NCBI RefSeq assembly: GCF_000687475.1
Contig: NC_057320.1
Coordinates: 2,108,001-2,172,000, forward strand
Reading direction: 5' to 3'
Length of the DNA stretch: 64,000 nucleotides
Origin: Ustilaginoidea virens
Lineage: Eukaryota; Ascomycota; Sordariomycetes; Hypocreales; Clavicipitaceae
The position numbers and the translations under genes were made by a program. A model generated the notes under the pieces. It ran no database searches, was not told the origin of the DNA, and saw nothing but the letters and a program-made list of their open reading frames with translations. Shown here one piece after another: positions 24,166 through 35,540 of the stretch (positions are counted from its first letter, which is position 1; each line of letters begins with the position of its first letter).

Positions 24166-25560
24166 TCTGCCCTTAAGAGATAAACAGCTTTAATACGGCC
24201 TAAATGCCCTCTAATGCTTCTACTTTATGCTCCTTAAGGTCTAATACCTTTTAGGTCACCCCAGGAGCGATACTCCCCCCTACTACTACCGCCGCTACTA
24301 TTATCTTCCCCCTACTATAGGCAATTAATGCCTGCCGCGCCCTTAACTAGAGGGCGTGGTAATTATTAACCTATCTATATTAGTACCCATCCTATATAGT
24401 CCCTATACTTTATATATACCTCCCCCCTTGCGGCTAGCACCTCTTAGGCACTTAAGAGGGCGTAAATAGACTTTTAGTTCTTAGGAGTCTATTTAAAAGG
24501 TCGGTAGGTCTTTTCTACTATAGTATACGCGAAATATACTACTTTAGGCCCTATATAGTATTATGCCGTATTACTATCGTTCGAATGTTAGTCGGATTAA
24601 AGTTCGGTCGGTTAGGTCTTACCTTATTAAGAGTAATAACAATATTTAGGGTCTTTAGCTTATATTAGGCAAAGGTTATAAGGCTAGCCTTATAGCTTGC
24701 CAGGCTAATAAAGATAGGTCAGTAATACTAGTACGGCGGGAGCAGGCAGTACTTACCCCCTTATCTAAAGATGCCGACTTTTTCGGCATACTACTGCTAT
24801 TATTATTATTACTATTGCTATAGCTATTGCTGCTACTGCTATTGCTGCTGCTGATACTATTACTACTGCTATCGCTAATGCTAATACTACTGCTGTTATT
24901 ACCGCCCTACCGTATGGGTTAGTATTATCCCTATAGTGCTAGAGAACGGGGCTTAAGGGGATTATATATAGAAAAATAATAGCTATATAGAAAGGAAGAA
25001 AAAGGGATTAAGAAGTCGGGAGGCATTTATACCTTTATATTTTCGCCTGATTAGAGGCCCTTACGCCCTTTCTTTATACTCGGCTTACCCTAACCCCCGA
25101 TTTAATACCGCTTGCCTTCTACTAAATACCCCCCCTATAGCTAATTCGCCGCCGATATAGCCCTAATAATAGAAAATTCCCTTACTTTTGCTTTAATGCC
25201 CCCGCGCGATACACACGCTATATAGCCGGCGTGCATGCTGCGTAGCCGGTATTACCCCGCTTATATAACCTCTATTTTACTTTCGATTTATAGTATACCG
25301 ACCTAGGACCACCCCTTTCCTATGGATATTAGACCTACCCTTTTCTAGACCTATTTTCTCCGGATTGCTTTCGCACTCCTCCTAGCACTACTGCTAGGTA
25401 TGATCTTAAGCGATAGCGTACCTACCTTCCCTATATGCTGGAAACCTGTTGGCCCCCCTGGGGGCCTGACTCCCCAGTCGTTATAATTATATTAGTAGGA
25501 AGGGTTTTCCCCCCGGACCTTAGGTTTTTCCCTTCCGGATTATTTGCCAGAGTACTAGAT
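24090..25560 (-). pseudogene. Unidentified minus-strand reading frame in the L2 3' region (Ser/Asn-rich), broken
   Basis: Reading the minus strand from about 25560, one frame runs to about 24780 with only TAG/TAA interruptions. It passes an ATG at 25236 (followed by His-Ala-Gly-Tyr) and a second at about 25023, then a Ser/Asn-rich low-complexity stretch (24905-24790), then Met-Pro-Lys-Lys-Ser-Ala. From about 24700 to 24090 the most protein-like frame is a different one, with segments such as Tyr-His-Ala-Leu and Lys-Val-Glu-Ala-Leu-Glu-Gly-Ile and an acidic Gly/Glu-rich end. I do not recognise the protein. Stop density is not lower than chance would allow in AT-rich RIP DNA, so coding is inferred from composition and continuity only. 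It could be a host-gene piece carried by the LINE, an antisense shadow, or a small inserted element. Confidence 0.35.
24785..24905 (+). repeat. Trinucleotide-like low-complexity tract
   Basis: GCT/ATT/ACT triplets repeated for about 120 bp. On the minus strand it reads Ser/Asn repeats. An adjacent short perfect hairpin ATGCCGA...TCGGCAT lies at 24771-24789. Confidence 0.75.
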
Positions 25561-25606
25561 AGGCAATTCTAGCTTAGAATAGCCCCTTAGAGTAATTTAA
25601 TAATAA

Positions 25607-25836
25607 TAATAAGGTAGGCACTTAAGAAGAGAAATAGTACTATCGACTATATATAGGTTATATAGAATATTATAGTAGAATATTTTAGAAATGCTAACTT
25701 TACTAAATCCGACTATATCCTTTAGCTTATATATATCGAGACCGGTAACTATTATACAAAAGCCCCCCTTATAAAAAATAGTTAAAAGTCCTTTAATCGA
25801 TACCTTGCCTAAATTAAAGCTAAAAACCGATTTACT
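25607..25836 (+). pseudogene. L1 segment 3: endonuclease fragment
   Basis: Starts with the second copy of the L2 target duplication and continues the L1 endonuclease (Ser-Thr-Ile-Asp-Tyr near 25640), matching L2 21190-21410. Cut at 25836 by B3. The minus ORF 25597-26016 spans this junction and is not a gene. Confidence 0.8.
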
Positions 25837-26167
25837 TATCGGAATCGCTGTCGCAAGGTGTCCAATTGGGCACATTGCGACGGATGTGCCGCGCACACCC
25901 GTTGCGCATAATGTGGCCACTTTTGCCCCTATGCCCCTGAGCCCAGTAGGGCACGCGGGCAGCCCGGCCCGACTGCGCCGATGCACGTAATAACGGCATA
26001 CGCATAAAAAGGCCATATCGTATAATTACCCTCTTTTGCTTCCTTTCTTTCCTTTTAGATAGTAGTTATTAGTAAAGCAATTAAATTCTTTTTTTAGTGA
26101 CCTCCCGGTATATAATACCACGCGCGCGACCCTACATATAACTAGGTACCCTAAGTTTATATCAACA
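25837..26167 (+). repeat. B3 5' LTR (331 bp)
   Basis: TATCGGAATCGC (from TGTCGG) to TTTATATCAACA. Same LTR as 51472-51801 and 58380-58709. Contains TGTCCAATTGGGCA and CGCGCGCG. ORFs here (25805-25990) are LTR shadows. Confidence 0.9.
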
Positions 26168-26693
26168 CTAATCAGTAGTGATAACTACCACTCACAGGAT
26201 TATATCCTGCAAAGAATGGTATATTATAGATTAGTAAGATTACTCTCGAAGAGACGATTTCTATTATAAATCGTACTAATCAGGAAGGCAGATAACCTAT
26301 TCCATTAAACGGTTATACTGCCAACTAATTGGAAGAACGATATAGACCTCTTCCACCTCTGTCTATCACGAAGAAAGAAAATATACTAACTATCACGATC
26401 TTTAAAGATACCCTTAGTATATATAGGAGGCGGCTAACCTATTCCGTTAAACGGTTACCTACTTACTATAGGAGGCAAATAGCCTATTCCATTAAACGGT
26501 TATTTTGCTAACTAACCCCTTCTTTTCTTTCTTTTATCCTACCCTTACGGATATCCTTATAGATACCCTCATAGATAAAAGCCCTTTTAAATCTTACACT
26601 CCCTATAAGATCGAATCTTATACTCCTTATAAAAGTGAATATTACACTCCTTATAATACATCCCCCCCCCTCTTAAACCCTCCTCTTAATACT
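26168..26693 (+). other. B3 leader
   Basis: Untranslated. Contains four spaced copies of an element motif CTATTCCATTAAACGGTTA (26299-26317, 26438-26456, 26483-26501 and variants) and a local TACACTCC-TATAA repeat (26590-26665) not seen in B1. Confidence 0.65.
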
Positions 26694-28779
26694 ATAGCAC
26701 AATCACGATCATCAATATTATAACCGGTACTGCCTAAAAGGCTATAACGATTTGCCCCCTTACTCGATAACAATTAGGCCACCGCGATAGAGCCAATTAC
26801 CCCTAATGCCACCACTATAGCATTATATAACCGCCTGGCCTTCCTAATCTATACCTATAAGAAAGACCGTATAATTAACGATAACCTATAGGAACTATTT
26901 CACGAAGACTATAGTGAATGAGATAAATAGCTATTCAACCGCATTAATCCTCTATTCCTATACGAATTCTACACATACCTACAGGATTACGGTATATATA
27001 TCAGAGCATCAGGCTCTATTATAATACCTACCTTAATAAAATGCGTTTAACAACAATAGAACTCTAAATGGCCTTAAGAAGAGATCGACCGTTAATTAGG
27101 GCATAAGATATTCTAATTATAACTTAACCCTTATAAGGAAGCATTAGTACTTATCTGCAATTTCGACTAGGAAATCATAGGCTTATAAAATTCATTACAA
27201 GCACCTACTATAGTAAGGCCCTTAAAAAGATCCTTACGAGCCTTAATATCAAAAGACTTTATAACACTAAAGGTGGCATAATTATAATCATAATAACCTA
27301 TTATCCCCCCCTTAACATTAAAAAAGCCTCTTACCCCTACCCCTACCGAAAAAGAAAGGGGCCGGTCTTAATAACCAAAAGGGAAGACGCTTATTTACAA
27401 TAGGTCACTATTCGAAATAAAGGAAACCTCCCGCTATTAATAATATGCAACGGCCAATAATTATAGCCCGACCGATTAAATACTTCACCTTAAAGGATAT
27501 ACCCCTAGCCGGGCTAGCCGAGGCGGCTATCTTAATACCCCTCGAGGTTATAGTATGCCCAATAGGGGTCGGGTTATAGGCCCTAATAATATACTTCCTT
27601 CAATAGAAGGCCCCGATAATAATACCCTCCAAGCCAATACCGCCTATAATACCAGATATCAGGCCTAAACGCGTCATCTAATAATACCAAAAATAGGCAC
27701 AGCACCTAGCCCTTCCCGCCAATATCGGCCTACTTAGGCCAATAAACAGACGATTTTAATAGGAGGATCAATAAACCCAGACCGACCTAAGTTATAGGAT
27801 AACCTAGCAAAAGATCCCATTAGCCTACCGCAAGGCTATCGATAAGCTATTCCGGAATACCCTCCGGAAGATTATACCCGAAAAGCCTATACAGAGGCCG
27901 GGTTTAACTAAAAAGATTATTCCCAAACTAGGTTTAATAATATATCGAAGAAGATATCTAACCTCTTATATAGCTATTATATAAAAAATAAATATAGCTG
28001 TAAAATAGATGATTTCCTTATACTAAAGGTTATATCTTTTAAAAGCAAATACCGCCTACTAAGATTACCCGATAATATATTCGCTAGAGCCTTCCAAATC
28101 ATACTCATCAGCAATACTAAAACCTATTACTTTAACAACATTAAACATATTCGCAATACCCTTACTTTTAACAATATAGTCCGTAAGGTTAAGAGCCATT
28201 TCGAAAATAAGAGCATAAAATAATTCTATTTGCACCATTAGAATAAAACAATACTCTAATCAACTATCGCGAAATATCCTAATAAATCAAAACTAAAATG
28301 CCTTAATATCCTATTAGAAGAACTTTAACGCCTATATTGTAGTCTTTTTCCCCCCTTTATAGCTAATATAGAGCTTCACCGATAAGTCCTTAATGCTATA
28401 AGGGATACCCCTAAGTGTAGCCAGGCCCTATATCATTATACTCCTACATTCAAAAGCCTTACTACTAACCTATAGCAATCCCTTTCTATCTATAAGATTA
28501 CCCATATAACTCAATAGCATTATTTCCTTTAATAGCAGCCTTAATAACACCAGGATATTAAGGATATTAATAATAATATAGCGTTATTCACAGATTGTAG
28601 ATATAGTTAATCCTACAACCGGTATTAACGCCCCCAACGATACGGACCCCCTTAACGCCACTTTAAACAATAGAATCATGCCTTTCTAGTTAGGCCCTAT
28701 TAAAAAAGATACTTTATTTATAATAAAACAGGGTATTAGTTATCCAACCATTCTACTAAAGAGCAATAAGAATCAAAGG
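26694..28779 (+). pseudogene. B3 gag up to the zinc knuckle, broken
   Basis: Frame 3 from ATA GCA (26694), aligned with the ATG GCC start kept in B0. The domain Asn-Ala-Thr-Thr-(Met/Ile)-Ala-Leu-Tyr-Asn-Arg-Leu is near 26805, the capsid-like block about 28020-28430, and the zinc-knuckle region begins near 28670 just before the B5 insertion at 28780. Between about 28330 and 28560 this copy keeps one continuous frame where B1 has a 1-bp deletion, so gag and pol were ancestrally one frame. Numerous TAA/TAG at Gln. Structural particle protein in life; dead here. Confidence 0.82.
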
Positions 28780-29109
28780 TGTTGATATAAACTCGGGGTA
28801 CCCAGTTATACATAGGGTCGCGCGCGTAGTATTATGTACCGTAAGATCACCAAGTAAAGGATTTGATTACTTTACTAATAACTGACTATCTAAAAGGAAA
28901 GAAATAAAGCAAAAGAGGGTAATTACATGATATAGCCTTTTTGTGCGTGCCGTGGTCACATGCATCGGCGCAGTCAGGCCGGGCTGCCCGCGTGCCCTAC
29001 CGGGCTTAGGGGTAAAGGGGCAAAAGTGGCCACATCGTGTGCAACGGGTATACGCGGCACATTCGTTGCAATATGCCCAATTAAGTACCTTGCGACAGCG
29101 ATTCCGACA
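28780..29109 (-). repeat. B5 3' LTR (330 bp)
   Basis: TGTTGATATAAACTCGG...GATTCCGACA. Left flank AAAGG (28775-28779) is B3 gag. ORFs 28960-29160 and 28974-29171 are LTR shadows. Confidence 0.9.
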
Positions 29110-29443
29110 CTAGCAGCTTCTCTTTTTATAGAAGCAAATATCGGAATCGCTAGAATATAAAGCGCACACATAAAAAGAAAAGTGCGGCGCGGTCTTGGCA
29201 GGTTGTACCGCCGATAACGCTATTGCGCCGCGCGGCCGGCTTATATAGGCTCATACCGTATAGCCGGTATATTGAATATTGCAGCCAAAATAAAGGGGCA
29301 AAAAGGGGCAGCATTACACACAATATTGAACATAGGAAAATCCATATACTTGCCACCCATAATATCACTAATATCTCCTAAACGCAGTCAGACGTTAACC
29401 GGCCTCTTTACCCACCCTTCTATACGTATAACAGCCTTATTTT
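29110..29443 (-). pseudogene. B5 3' untranslated region and last codons of pol
   Basis: Minus strand. The pol stop (TGA) lies at 29390-29388, same place as in B1 (58087-58089) and B2. The sequence breaks at 29443 where B2 inserted; ATTTT is duplicated (29439-29443, 45691-45695) and pol resumes at 45696. Carries the hairpin next to the LTR described for B1. Confidence 0.85.
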
Positions 29444-29773
29444 TATTGATATAAACTCGGGGTACCCTGTTATACGTAGGGTCGCGCGCGTGGTATCAAG
29501 TACCGTGAGGTCACCGGTCAAAGGTATGATTACTTCTTTGATTATGACTGACTAACTCAGAGGAAAGAAAGGAAGCAAAAGAGTAATTACACAATATGGC
29601 CTTTTTATGCGTGCCGTAGTCACGTGCATCGGCGCGGTCGGGCCGGACTGCCCGCGTGCCCTACCGGGCTCAGGGGCATAGGGGCAAAAGTGGCCATATT
29701 GTGCGTAACGGGTGTGCGCGGCACATTCATCGCAATATGCCTAATTAGGCACCTTACAACAGCGATTCCGATA
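29444..29773 (-). repeat. B2 3' LTR (330 bp)
   Basis: Pairs with 45361-45690. Start TATTGATATAAAC, end GATTCCGATA. ORFs 29620-29922 and 29624-29824 are shadows. Confidence 0.92.
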
Positions 29774-30043
29774 CTGGCAGCTTCTCTTTTTATAGAAGCA
29801 AACATCGGAATCGCTAGGATGTAAGGCACACACATAGAAAGAAAAGTGCGGCGCGGTCTCGGCAGGTTATGCCGCCGATAATGCTGTCGCGCCGCACGGC
29901 CGGCATTATACCGTACAGCCAAAATAAAGGGGCAAAAAGGGGCAGCAGTAAAAGCAGTAAAAGCATCAAATGCTTATAATATTGAACATAGGAAAATCCG
30001 CATATTTGCCATATATGATATCACTAATACCTCCTAAATGCAG
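29774..30043 (-). other. B2 3' untranslated region
   Basis: Contains the inverted repeat next to the LTR (about 29762-29818) and a GGCAGCAGTAAAAG repeat. No coding. Confidence 0.7.
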
Positions 30044-31909
30044 TCAGATATTGACTGGCCTTTTTACCTACCCTTCTATATATATAACAGCCTTATTTTG
30101 GTCGATAAAGGTCTTAAGGGCTTTATTGGGCGTTCCCTTGGTTATTATATTAGCGAGGTTATCGTTCCTATTAATCTAGCGAATCTTATAGATTTCCTAG
30201 CACTCGTATGATTATTATAAGGCTATAATATCTATTATAAGCCTCTTCTCTTTCGTAGTACCTAGCTTAATAAGGCATTCGTATAACGAAAAAGAATCTA
30301 TATATACCACCGTAGGAATCTTTAGTAGTCCTAGCCTGCTGGTAATTATATTGAGGGTCGTGCCTATCGTATATACGATATCGACCCCTTATACTATACT
30401 ATATAGCTCCGAAGCGAGTGCGCTACGTATCATACGCTTACTCTTTATAGAGCTATAAGTAATGATATTACCTATGAGGTTGAAGGCATTATCCGCTATA
30501 TCTACCTTATTCCCTAGCACAATTACGTAACCAATCTAGGAGCTTAAATCTTTATTATTGGCAAAGGATCCGTCAATAAATACAAAGAGTTTAGCTATAG
30601 CAAGGGCTAGATTGATGTACTATAAGCTACAATCCTGGTTATCGCATTGCTATTGAAGGCGCTTGTTCAACCTCGCGATATCGTTAGGGTCAGGTTGCTA
30701 GTATTATGCCGCGATAGATAGGTCAAAAGACGCCTCGGGCTGGCAGACTATAGCTATATAAGCACCGCAAATGCATTGCTCGATATAATTATGCTGGGCC
30801 GTAGGCGTATTTTTGTCGATGGTCGTGATCTTTATACTTTAACCTTTTTGGCATAACGTTATTATGCCGTCGGTAGTGACCGTTAGTATACATCTGTTGA
30901 ATATTAGGGGTATGGTTAGTAATAGCCTCGTCTTAGGCTTGGCGTTAAAGCCTGCCTTAGTAAGCACTAATTCTTCCCATTGGAAGAAGGCATTATTACT
31001 TAGGCCGAGAGTATCGTCAGTCTGCATACCTATAATACCGAAGCATATAGTATCGCTAGTACGGTCAGGAATATTAATATCGTTAGTGCGGTTAGGAACG
31101 TTAGTACGGTTATTGCCGGCAGATATCAGCAAATAGGGGTCATAGGTGGATATAGTCATGCCCAACTTCTCGCGATAGTGCCGGAAGTATATCGCCCACT
31201 AATAGGTGCCTGCCTCAGCTATTCCATATAGTAGCTTTACCACTTCTATAATTGTATTATCGGGGTATTAATGCGCTATCTACTTAAGTAGCTTGGCGAT
31301 AATCGATCTATTAAGGGTGGTAGATAACTGCACATAAGCCTGTGTGATATTATATATCTAGAGGAATAAGCCGTAAGAGCGTTATAGTGATAGGGCCAAT
31401 AATATAAGTAACTATTGACTAGCCCGTTAGATTATAGGGGACTAAGTCAATATTAATTGCTTTTTATTATCACTATAACCTTATATAACGAGTTGTGACT
31501 TCTTATATAGTGTATCTGTACCTTTGCCTTTAATCTCTCGTACTATATATAAGTTAAAAAGACGTTAGGCTCTATATTTACCGATATTAAAGGTAATAAA
31601 TCGGAATATATCGCAGGCCTATAATACTTCTATCTCTATACGGTTAGACTATTCGAAGGGGGCTCTTAGGGTTATTATCATCCCTTCCTAGCGTAATTAA
31701 CTAGTAAGCTATAGGTCGGCTTGCTTTTTTACGGTCAAGAAAAAGGCATTAATAATAGTATTAGAAGCGATAGTATTAACGAAAGCCTCTTCTTAGTCCT
31801 TATTGATTATGATATTAGATATTATACATGCTAGCAGTAGTAATAGTGATATTAGCCCGACTTAATTAGGGCTAGTAGCTAGCGATAGATATATCGCGAC
31901 TATAGTTAG
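30044..31909 (-). pseudogene. B2 pol C-terminal part: reverse transcriptase and RNase H
   Basis: The minus frame ends with TGA at 30046-30044. RNase H (about 30600 to 30080) has Asp-Gly-Ser (near 30570), Ser-Glu-Leu-Tyr (near 30410) and Tyr-Thr-Asp-Ser (near 30300). The reverse transcriptase active site reads Met-Gln-Thr-Asp-Asp with both Asp intact (31018-31013). Upstream sequence runs to the solo A LTR at 31910. The open piece 30839-31165 is a genuine fragment of this frame; 30864-31136 (+) is its shadow. The use of Thr before Asp-Asp instead of the common Val/Met-Asp-Asp is shared with B1. Stops elsewhere inactivate it. Confidence 0.87.
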
Positions 31910-32635
31910 TGTTGCAAAATGGTGATTCAGAACACTGTTGGAAATGTACTGGATACCGACAGTGGCGTACAAGGCGTTGCAGAATAAAACAAAGAGCTGG
32001 TTAAAGATTTAAAGCGCACAAGAGATTGACCAGAGCAAAGATGTCAGGGAAATCTGATTCTAATTGTTGGTGACTATTCTAGCTAGAAAGAGGGAATTTT
32101 GGGCATATTTCTACCATCTTGAAAAAGTGGTTGAAAATAATGAAAAACCGCAAAAATAGCGAAAAACCCGACGAAAAGTCGGTCTGCCTAACCGTGCCCA
32201 GTCTGTGCCCAATATCCTACCCAGTGCATACCCAACCAAGCCCAGTGGCTTATAGCGGTGTGCCGGATGCCCTATAACAGCCTGCCGTACGGGCCGGAAG
32301 CCCTATATCGGTCTGCCGTAAATGACCGGTGTAGCGGGTGACTGTATGTAGAAGGCCGAAAGTGCTGGTATTAGCAAGGTTTGCCCATTTGGTAATCCCG
32401 TAGAAATGCGCCGCCTGTTGTGGGCCCTGTGGCCCGCTGTGACCGGCCGCTGTGGCCGGCTGTGGGGCGCTGTGCCGGTGCCGTGACCGGCGCTGTGGCC
32501 CACTGTAATCGGCGTTGTGGGGCGCTGTGCCCCACCGTAGCGCCTGGTATAGCCACCGCGATATCTCAACGTAGAGACGTCGTACGGTAGCGAGACCAGT
32601 ACCAAAATACAGCTAAAAAGGCGCTGATTTCAACA
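31910..32635 (-). repeat. Solo A-family LTR (726 bp) with TSD GTTAG
   Basis: TGTTGCAAAATGG...GATTTCAACA, reverse of the A1 LTRs. GTTAG on both sides (31905-31909, 32636-32640). Inserted in B2 pol. ORFs 32303-32605 and 32371-32556 are LTR shadows. Confidence 0.93.
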
Positions 32636-32640
32636 GTTAG

Positions 32641-34366
32641 TCTATTAGGGGTCGGCGATAATGTCTTAGCTATAGGTATTATTGCGGCTGGAGGTGCAGC
32701 TATAGCCGGTATCCTGACTTCTAGCCTGCCGGGGCGGGCCGGGCCTTCGGTATAGACGATATCTTTAGGATTATCGGCAGTAGGGTTATTATAAGGCTTA
32801 ACGACTATCGACTAGAACTTAATGGGGCTATAAGGCATTTGCATAATATAGGTCTCACTATTAAGGCTGATTAGCCGGTACGGCCTATGCTATCCACCTT
32901 TTTCTCTCTATACCTATATATCTAACTATAGGGGTAGTTGGTGGATAGGCCGCGTATTTAGGCCGTTCCATTAGGCGAGGGTATTGCGAACCTGTCGCTT
33001 GGCGAGATATTTCCTAGCTTTATTAGTAGCCTTTTGTAACATTAGGGCGCGTTGTAATACTAATAAACTGGGCGGTAAGTTATCTATAAGTCGAGGATAT
33101 GCTCTAAAGACTAATAATATAGGTACTAGACCGTTAGGTCTAGTAGAGTTATTAATAGCTTTTATAGTAAGCTGTAATTTCTATTCTTTTGTTATTAGAT
33201 CGCCTACTTTATTATTAATAATAGTATAGGCTCGGCGTAATGGGGCGTGATATCTCTCGACCTTACTAATGCTATTATAGGCTTCTATAAGGATTTCATC
33301 TATATTGATAGATAGAAGCCGGGCATTATGGCGAAATTCGGTAGAGGCGAAGTTAGGTCTAGCATTATAAACTATCTAATCCGGTAGGCTAAGGTAAGTA
33401 TTAATCTAGTATTCCTTAAGGGCATTCTAAATATCTTAGGCCTTCTATTTTTGTAGATTAAGGAATCTAGCTGCCTAGAAGCCTATTGCGGCATCTATAA
33501 TGTGTAATACCGGCCGATTATTAAGGTAAAGGATGTCTATAATTATCTTGTAGTTAAATTGGTGGTTATCCTTAAGTGTAAATTTAAATCGGCTGGGTGC
33601 CTTTACGTTTATTTAGTATTGATGGCATATATAGGTGATGCTTTCGATAATGCTGCGGTTAATATCATTATAGCCGGCTCTTTGTAGCACTTTTGCAAGC
33701 CTATTAATGGAAGGATGCCTAAAGCGATAATGTAACTGATGGATTTGCTGTGACGATAGGTGGAAGGCTGCGGTATCTATGGCATTAAGAGTCTACTATA
33801 GATATCCCTATTTCCTAATAATTAGAACCTTAGTATCCCCTTAGATTAATAGGTTATTAATGTTATTAAGCTTTATACCTATCTTATCTATATCTATAAT
33901 AGAATAAAGGAAGGGGGTGCTGCTATTAAGGATATAAAAGGGGATATTACCGAATATCGTTAGGATATTCAGTATACCAGAAGATATAGTAGAGCCTGCG
34001 CTAAAGTTTACTATGTGCTTTTTATTAGTCGTCTCAATAGTTAGAGTCTTTATTAATCGCATTAAGGCCTTTGCTTAACCTAAGCCTACTGTTGATAGGC
34101 CTAAAGCGCCGGTATCCGGTAGGATTCCGCGGAAGGTATAGTCGCTATAGCGTTCTTCTTCTAGAAAGGCAGAATTATAGTTTAGTAAAGGCATTTAGAA
34201 GGGGTTAACTTATAAGAAGGTATATCGGTATAATTCATCTTATAGGGCATATAATATCTTAATAGATAATAATAGTTCTGCTTATATAGGGGCTTAGAAA
34301 TACTGAGTGGCTGTGATTTGCAGTATGGTAGCATTCTCTGCATCCTATTATGTGTCCCCTACTATT
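32641..34366 (-). pseudogene. B2 integrase and protease-like block
   Basis: Minus frame, collinear with B1 54560-56290. It runs from the protease/pre-integrase part (about 34300 to 33840) through the HHCC region (near 33740 to 33650) and the integrase catalytic core (about 33600 to 33190) to a C-terminal Pro/Ala-rich linker (about 32780 to 32650). The ORF 33841-34062 is a true piece (Met-Arg-Leu-Ile-Lys-Thr-Leu start, shared with B1 54775 and B5 48852). Role in life: cleavage of the polyprotein and integration of cDNA. Interrupted by TAG/TAA. Confidence 0.84.
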
Positions 34367-34371
34367 ATTAC

Positions 34372-35157
34372 TATTGCAATTCTCAAGGTCACTATAAAAG
34401 CAGAGCCTTACTAGCTAGCTAGATGGCACAAGACTGTCTGCGACCTGTGAACTAATCTTAGTATAAATACTAGATTTTTCACCAAGTCCTAAGACTATAC
34501 AAGTGCTATAAAGCAAGGCAAGTGTAAAGGCAAGGCAAATATAAGATAACCAGAAACGCAGGGAAGGTGGAAGTTAAGAGGCATGTAGTGCATTAACAGA
34601 CTCGATTGTGCTACTCTTCTACTATTTAGAAAGAAGGGGGAAAGCTATCCTATATATACACGAAGGAGGGGTGGGCCCAGGCATCCAGGGAAGCCAATAA
34701 GAGGGCTCCCCGTAATGCTCGCTATGATACGTTAGCAACCCCGCTATATCTGACCTTTCCAACCACCCTAACCACCGCACTAGTAATTAGTCACCGCACT
34801 AGTAACTAGCCACCACGCTAGTGACTAACCACCACACTAGTGAACTAGCCACCACACTAGTGGACTAGCCACCACGCTAGTAGGCCACCACGCTAATTTA
34901 GCAATGCCACACCACGCTAGTAGGCCGCCACCACGCTAGTAGGCAACCACGCTAATTTAGCAATGCCACACCTTTTCAACAAGGCCTACCTTACTTGATA
35001 TACAGTAATAATCCACTGAAAATCCTTAAGGTAAAAGGCAAAAGCCTAAGGTTAGTAAGACTACCGTAAGTCTAAGAGGCGGTATAAGGGCCAGAAGGTC
35101 AGTAGGCCAGTAGGGCATTAGGCCAGCAGCCTAGTAGGCTACTATAGGATTTTAACA
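34372..35157 (-). repeat. Solo C-family LTR (786 bp) with TSD ATTAC
   Basis: TATTGCAATTC...GATTTTAACA; ATTAC at 34367-34371 and 35158-35162. Longest C LTR here: the CCACGCTAGTAGG / CTAATTTAGCAATGCCACACC block is partly duplicated (34870-34975). Confidence 0.93.
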
Positions 35158-35540
35158 ATTACTTTGATATTACTGATGATATCGTTAAGGTTAGCCTCTG
35201 CGTCTTCTTCTTTAAGGCCTTAGGGCCCGGGCTTTTTGTATTCCTATAAGAAAATATGGAATTTCTTATTATTAGGGGTAGTATAGTAGGATCGGTTCTT
35301 TATCTATTAGTCCTTTAATTCTTATTGCTCTTTAGCAGAATAGTTGGATAACTAATACCCTATTTTATTGCAAACGAAATAACGTCTTTAATAGGGCCTA
35401 TCTAAAAAGGCACGATTTTATTATTAATACTGTTGATGTGGGCTAAATTGGCGTTGAGGGGGTCTATATTATTAGGGGCGTTGATACTAGCTGTGGGATT
35501 GACCGTATCTACGATCTATAAATAACGCCATATTATCAGC
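35158..35540 (-). pseudogene. B2 gag/pol segment with degraded zinc knuckle
   Basis: Collinear with B1 54200-54490. The knuckle near 35385-35330 reads Tyr-Phe-Val-Cys for Cys-Phe-Val-Cys. Left edge is the TSD of the solo C LTR, right edge the TSD TCAGC of A1. Confidence 0.78.

Larger units (their letters stand above)
18988..25606 (+). mobile_element. L2: complete Tad1-like LINE, 6.6 kb, 16-bp target duplication and (TAA)n tail
   Basis: Inserted in L1. The target duplication TAATAAGG[C/T]AGGCACT is at 18972-18987 and 25607-25622, one C/T difference; after it L1 resumes in its endonuclease region. The 3' end is a TAA-repeat (25598-25610) partly overlapping the duplication, typical of LINE retrotransposition. 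Contents: leader, ORF1, ORF2, and an unusual 1.5-kb 3' region. Confidence 0.9.
25837..28779 (+). mobile_element. B3: copia-type element, 5' part, plus strand
   Basis: 5' LTR, leader and gag, cut at 28779 by the B5 3' LTR. Left target site TTACT (25832-25836). The 3' half is outside the window. Confidence 0.85.

Noticed and set aside
28960..29160. Recurring ORF starting Met-His-Arg-Arg seen at 25597, 28960, 29624, 45541 and 58329, looking like a conserved small protein family
   Set aside because: It lies wholly in the B LTR, recurs only where that LTR recurs, and exists on both strands. Conservation is that of the repeat.
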